Below, in pieces: positions 34,921-34,979 of a DNA stretch of 34,979 bases. This DNA is from Bacteroidales bacterium (GTDB taxonomy: Bacteria > Bacteroidota > Bacteroidia > Bacteroidales > UBA932): NCBI GenBank assembly GCA_012798805.1, contig JAAZMM010000034.1, positions 1 to 34,979 of the forward strand, written 5' to 3'. The notes beneath the pieces were generated by a model that saw only the letters and a program-made list of their open reading frames with translations, had not been told where the DNA came from and made no database searches. Both the position numbers and the translations under genes were made by a program. Numbering within the stretch: position 1 is the stretch's first letter; each line of letters opens with the position of its first letter.

Positions 34921-34944
34921 TCCTAAATATGAATATATTTAGGA
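34921..34944. repeat. Perfect ten-pair inverted repeat after the flippase-like gene
   Basis: TCCTAAATAT (34921-34930) and ATATTTAGGA (34935-34944) with loop GAAT. No T run follows on either strand, so it is not a clear intrinsic terminator; it might act as an operator or mRNA 3' end structure. Confidence 0.6.
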
Positions 34945-34979
34945 GCAAAAATCGAAAAAAGACAATGTGCAATTTTCCG

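Noticed and set aside
34883-34942. 19-codon frame overlapping the flippase stop codon (ATGA overlap)
   Set aside because: It is very short, its second half is the inverted repeat at 34921-34944, and it has no recognisable features.

Overview
The window comes from a member of the Bacteroidota, most likely order Bacteroidales. The evidence is a complete SusC/SusD/SusE-type glycan uptake locus, several lipoproteins with short lipobox signals, promoter elements matching the Bacteroidetes -7 consensus TAnnTTTG, and an NrfHA ammonia-forming nitrite reductase next to ResB/CcsA system II cytochrome c assembly genes. I cannot fix the genus from sequence alone. No tRNA, rRNA, transposase, phage gene or CRISPR array was seen. 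There is no gene-free stretch above 300 bases; the longest gap is about 145 bases.

Layout. Positions 1-505 (minus) hold the N-terminal part of a serine beta-lactamase-like hydrolase running off the left edge. Positions 595-2774 (plus) hold a compact three-gene unit: a 127-residue membrane protein of unknown function, a LytS-type histidine kinase and a LytTR response regulator, closed by an intrinsic terminator. Positions 2902-20258 (plus) are an alpha-glucan (starch or glycogen type) utilization locus: an MFS sugar transporter, SusC, SusD, a SusE-like lipoprotein and a very large SusF-like lipoprotein with six carbohydrate-binding-type modules. A strong terminator follows, then four consecutive GH13 enzymes: a SusG-like surface amylase, two further GH13 lipoproteins and a SusA-like periplasmic neopullulanase. 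A sugar-1-phosphate-type nucleotidyltransferase follows at 20316-21236, then a rubredoxin at 21357-21518.

The right half is mainly minus strand: ccsA and resB (21657-23734), nrfA and nrfH (23807-25895), and a seven-gene TetR/TolC/HlyD/ABC exporter operon (26020-32666) with an operator-like palindrome cluster in front. A PfkB-family kinase (minus, 32782-33774) and a flippase-like integral membrane protein (plus, 33852-34886) diverge from overlapping promoters.

How the genes work together. The Sus locus can be read as a pathway. Surface lipoproteins SusD, SusE and SusF bind alpha-glucan, a surface SusG-like amylase cuts it, and SusC imports the oligosaccharides using TonB energy. Periplasmic GH13 enzymes trim them and the MFS protein carries the products across the inner membrane. 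Two parts of the classical Bacteroides thetaiotaomicron system are absent from the window: the SusR regulator and the SusB GH97 alpha-glucosidase. NrfH takes electrons from menaquinol and passes them to NrfA for nitrite reduction to ammonium, while ResB/CcsA attach the nine hemes these two proteins need. The exporter operon resembles the E. coli YbhGFSR type but with the ATPase halves encoded separately. I found no clearly new biological system. The most unusual items are the expanded SusF, the acidic-tailed GH13 lipoprotein, the unknown membrane protein fixed to a LytS/LytTR pair, and several uncharacterised non-coding repeats.
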